Source of the DNA: Puffinus mauretanicus
Taxonomy: Eukaryota; Chordata; Aves; Procellariiformes; Procellariidae
DNA length: 64,000 nucleotides
Assembly (NCBI GenBank): GCA_023333565.1
Contig: JAJKFH010002581.1
Span: 992,001 to 1,056,000, forward strand
Direction of reading: 5' to 3'
Shown: positions 62,415-64,000 of the stretch, piece after piece
Numbering within the stretch: position 1 is the first letter of the stretch
How the letters are laid out: every line of letters begins with the position of its first letter
Translations under genes and position numbers: made by a program
The notes under the pieces: model-generated
The model's input: the letters and a program-made list of their open reading frames with translations, nothing else
What the model was told of the DNA's origin: nothing
Databases searched by the model: none

Positions 62415-62803
62415 TTCATAGAATCATAGAATAGTTTGGGTTGGAAGGGACCTTTAAAGGCCATCTAGTCCAACCCCCCTGCCATAGGCAGGGACATCTT
62501 CAACTAGATCAGGTTGCTTAGAGCCCCGTCCAACCTGACCTTGAATCTTGCCAGGGATGGGGCATCCACCACCTCTCTGGGCAACCTGTTCCAGTGTTTC
62601 ACCACCCTCATTGTGAAAAATGTCTTCCTTATATCTGGTCTGAATCTACCCTCTTTTGGTTTAAAACCGTTACCCCTTGTCCTATCGCTACAGGCCAACT
62701 AAAAAGTCTGTTCCCATCTTTCTTATAAGCCCCCTTTAAGTCTTGAAAGGTGTTCCCAGAGCCTTCTCTTCTCCAGGCTGAACAACCCCAACTCTCTCAG
62801 CCT
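62415..62803 (-). mobile_element. CR1 LINE, 5'-truncated 3' end
   Basis: The + strand shows the reverse complement of a CR1 3' end: a TCATAGAATCATAGAATAG tail, GGGTTGGAAGGGACCTTTAA, CATCTAGTCCAACCCCCCTG and CTGTTCCAGTGTTTCACCAC. On the - strand, 62504-62698 reads [20 protein letters not shown], then [19 protein letters not shown]. It is a different subfamily from the copies at 8.2 and 44.8 kb, judged by its 3' UTR. Confidence 0.95.
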
Positions 62804-63860
62804 TAAAACAGAAAACAATCTAACCGATCTGATCCTTTCTTCAGCTTTCAGCCAACTGTGCTTATAGAACACCTATATGCCAGGGCCTCTCCCACACCGT
62901 ATTTCAAAATACAACCTGGATACCAGCTGCTCGGTCCGCTGAGAGAAGGCAAATCAATATTTCTCGCCACCCAAGCTGATGTAGGAACAAGGTTGAAACT
63001 CCTCCGTTCCCCCAGCAGCTACCATGATGCCCATGGTGAGCCCTGACTCCTCTAATCCATTTTGCTAATGGTACTTCCTGAGCAGAGAAAGGGTCTGAAA
63101 GTGAGTAGGATTAAATTACACTCTTCAGCACAACTTAAGGACTTCCCCCTTCTGAGTCTGTGAAGATACTGATCACATGCATGGAGAGGAGGAAAAAGTG
63201 GGGATACTAGCTAAAAGACCAATGTTTTTCCATGTACTGCAGACAGATTGTTTACACCAGCGAAACTAGGAGGGGCTGTTCCATCGTGTATAGTTGACAT
63301 AGGGATATGGGCAGTACTGTGTAAACTATGGATAACCCTCTTTTATGAGAAACGAGAGTAACAAATAAAGAAAACTAGCTTTTACCCATAAATATCTAAC
63401 ATTCTTCAAATCACTTGTGGGGAAGTATCCCACTAAAAGACATTTGCTTGGAGCCGAAAAAGATTGCATATAGAGTAAGCAAAATCCTCCTGAAAGAAAC
63501 CAAATGAAAATGTAGGTGACATTATACAATATAATTAGCTTCCTCAATTTAGACAGGGGAAAGCTGGGAAAGATCCAAGACTGCACCAGTAAACCAGTCC
63601 ATGATGGTTTGATAGCACTTAGTATAGGATCTGGGAAACACAAATTGTTGCAGTGTAAAGTTTTGTCCTTCCTCAACAGGAATTGGAGGAGTCCCTTGCA
63701 AAATGCTGCCGGGAAGAGTCCTACAGGATGCATTTCTTGCTCGTTATTCATCTGATTTGATCCATCGAGAGTCTGAGTATTGAAGGTTTTCAACCAAGAA
63801 CATGTTTTTCATTTTTTCCATTCACTGATCCATAACAGAATACTTAAAGTTCCTTTCATG
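62804..63860. other. intergenic, nothing recognised
   Basis: Unique sequence between the CR1 copy and the terminal LTR. A 155-codon - strand frame at 63326-63793 has hydrophobic stretches but no known motif, and is not called. Confidence 0.65.
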
Positions 63861-64000
63861 TTGTCCTGTTTTGGCTGGGAAACTTTCTTCTTAGTAGGTG
63901 ATATAGTGCTGTGTTTTGGATTTAGTATGAGAATAATGTTGATAACACACTCATATTTTAGTTGTTGCTAAGTAGTGTTTTCACTAGTCAAGAACTTTTC
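63861..64000 (-). mobile_element. avian LTR repeat, cut by the window end
   Basis: The + strand reads TTGTCCTGTTTTGGCTGGGA, TAGTGCTGTGTTTTGGATTT, AGTATGAGAATAATGTTGAT and AGTTGTTGCTAAGTAGTG. This is the reverse complement of the 3' part of the LTR family also present at 25.04-25.38 kb. Both share, in order, the CCAGCC, ACTAAGAAGAA/GCTATGAAGAA, CCAAAAC, GTTATCA and TTGAC blocks. The rest lies beyond 64000, so solo LTR versus provirus cannot be judged. Confidence 0.75.

Noticed and set aside
63326..63793. 155-codon - strand open frame near the window end
   Set aside because: No recognisable domain, a composition like AT-rich chance frames, and it stops before the LTR. It is not retroviral coding sequence as far as I can see.

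Overview
This is a window of vertebrate nuclear DNA, and several signals point to a bird. Coding exons are small, have GT/AG borders and are separated by long AT-rich introns. The interspersed repeats are CR1 LINEs with the typical avian 3' end (AATGATTCTATGAT-type tail) and an LTR repeat that I recognise as common in bird genomes. There are no Alu-type or L1-type sequences. The gene order CTHRC1 - SLC25A32 - DCAF13 is the conserved amniote order (human 8q22.3, where RIMS2 follows). The species cannot be fixed from the sequence alone.

Layout. (1) 1-1.64 kb: the last intron, terminal coding exon and 3' UTR of CTHRC1 on the + strand. (2) 4.95-19.98 kb: the complete coding sequence of SLC25A32 on the - strand, in 7 exons that join to 322 codons (321 residues plus stop) without a frame break. 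Its 3' UTR faces that of CTHRC1. (3) 19.6-20.66 kb: a CpG island that acts as a shared head-to-head promoter, with only 192 bp between the SLC25A32 and DCAF13 start codons. (4) 20.17-45.61 kb: the complete coding sequence of DCAF13 on the + strand, in 11 exons that join to 446 codons (445 residues plus stop, the same length as the human protein). (5) 46.5-64 kb: an AT-rich, gene-poor interval with no supportable host exon. It holds two CR1 copies, part of an avian LTR at the window end, and a heavily decayed non-LTR retrotransposon of RTE type at about 53.3-55.85 kb (- strand).

How the genes relate. CTHRC1 is a secreted glycoprotein linked to matrix and Wnt/planar polarity signalling. SLC25A32 is the mitochondrial inner-membrane folate/FAD carrier. 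DCAF13 (yeast Sof1) is a seven-WD-repeat nucleolar protein of the small-subunit processome and a reported CUL4-DDB1 receptor. They do not form one pathway. The only physical link visible is the shared promoter of SLC25A32 and DCAF13, which would couple a one-carbon/FAD supply gene to a ribosome biogenesis gene.

The observations most worth a second look are the RTE relic, an unexplained coding-looking open frame inside DCAF13 intron 9 behind a plausible splice acceptor, and the compact bidirectional promoter with an E-box, GC boxes and a perfect NRF1-type palindrome. I found no convincing new gene system.
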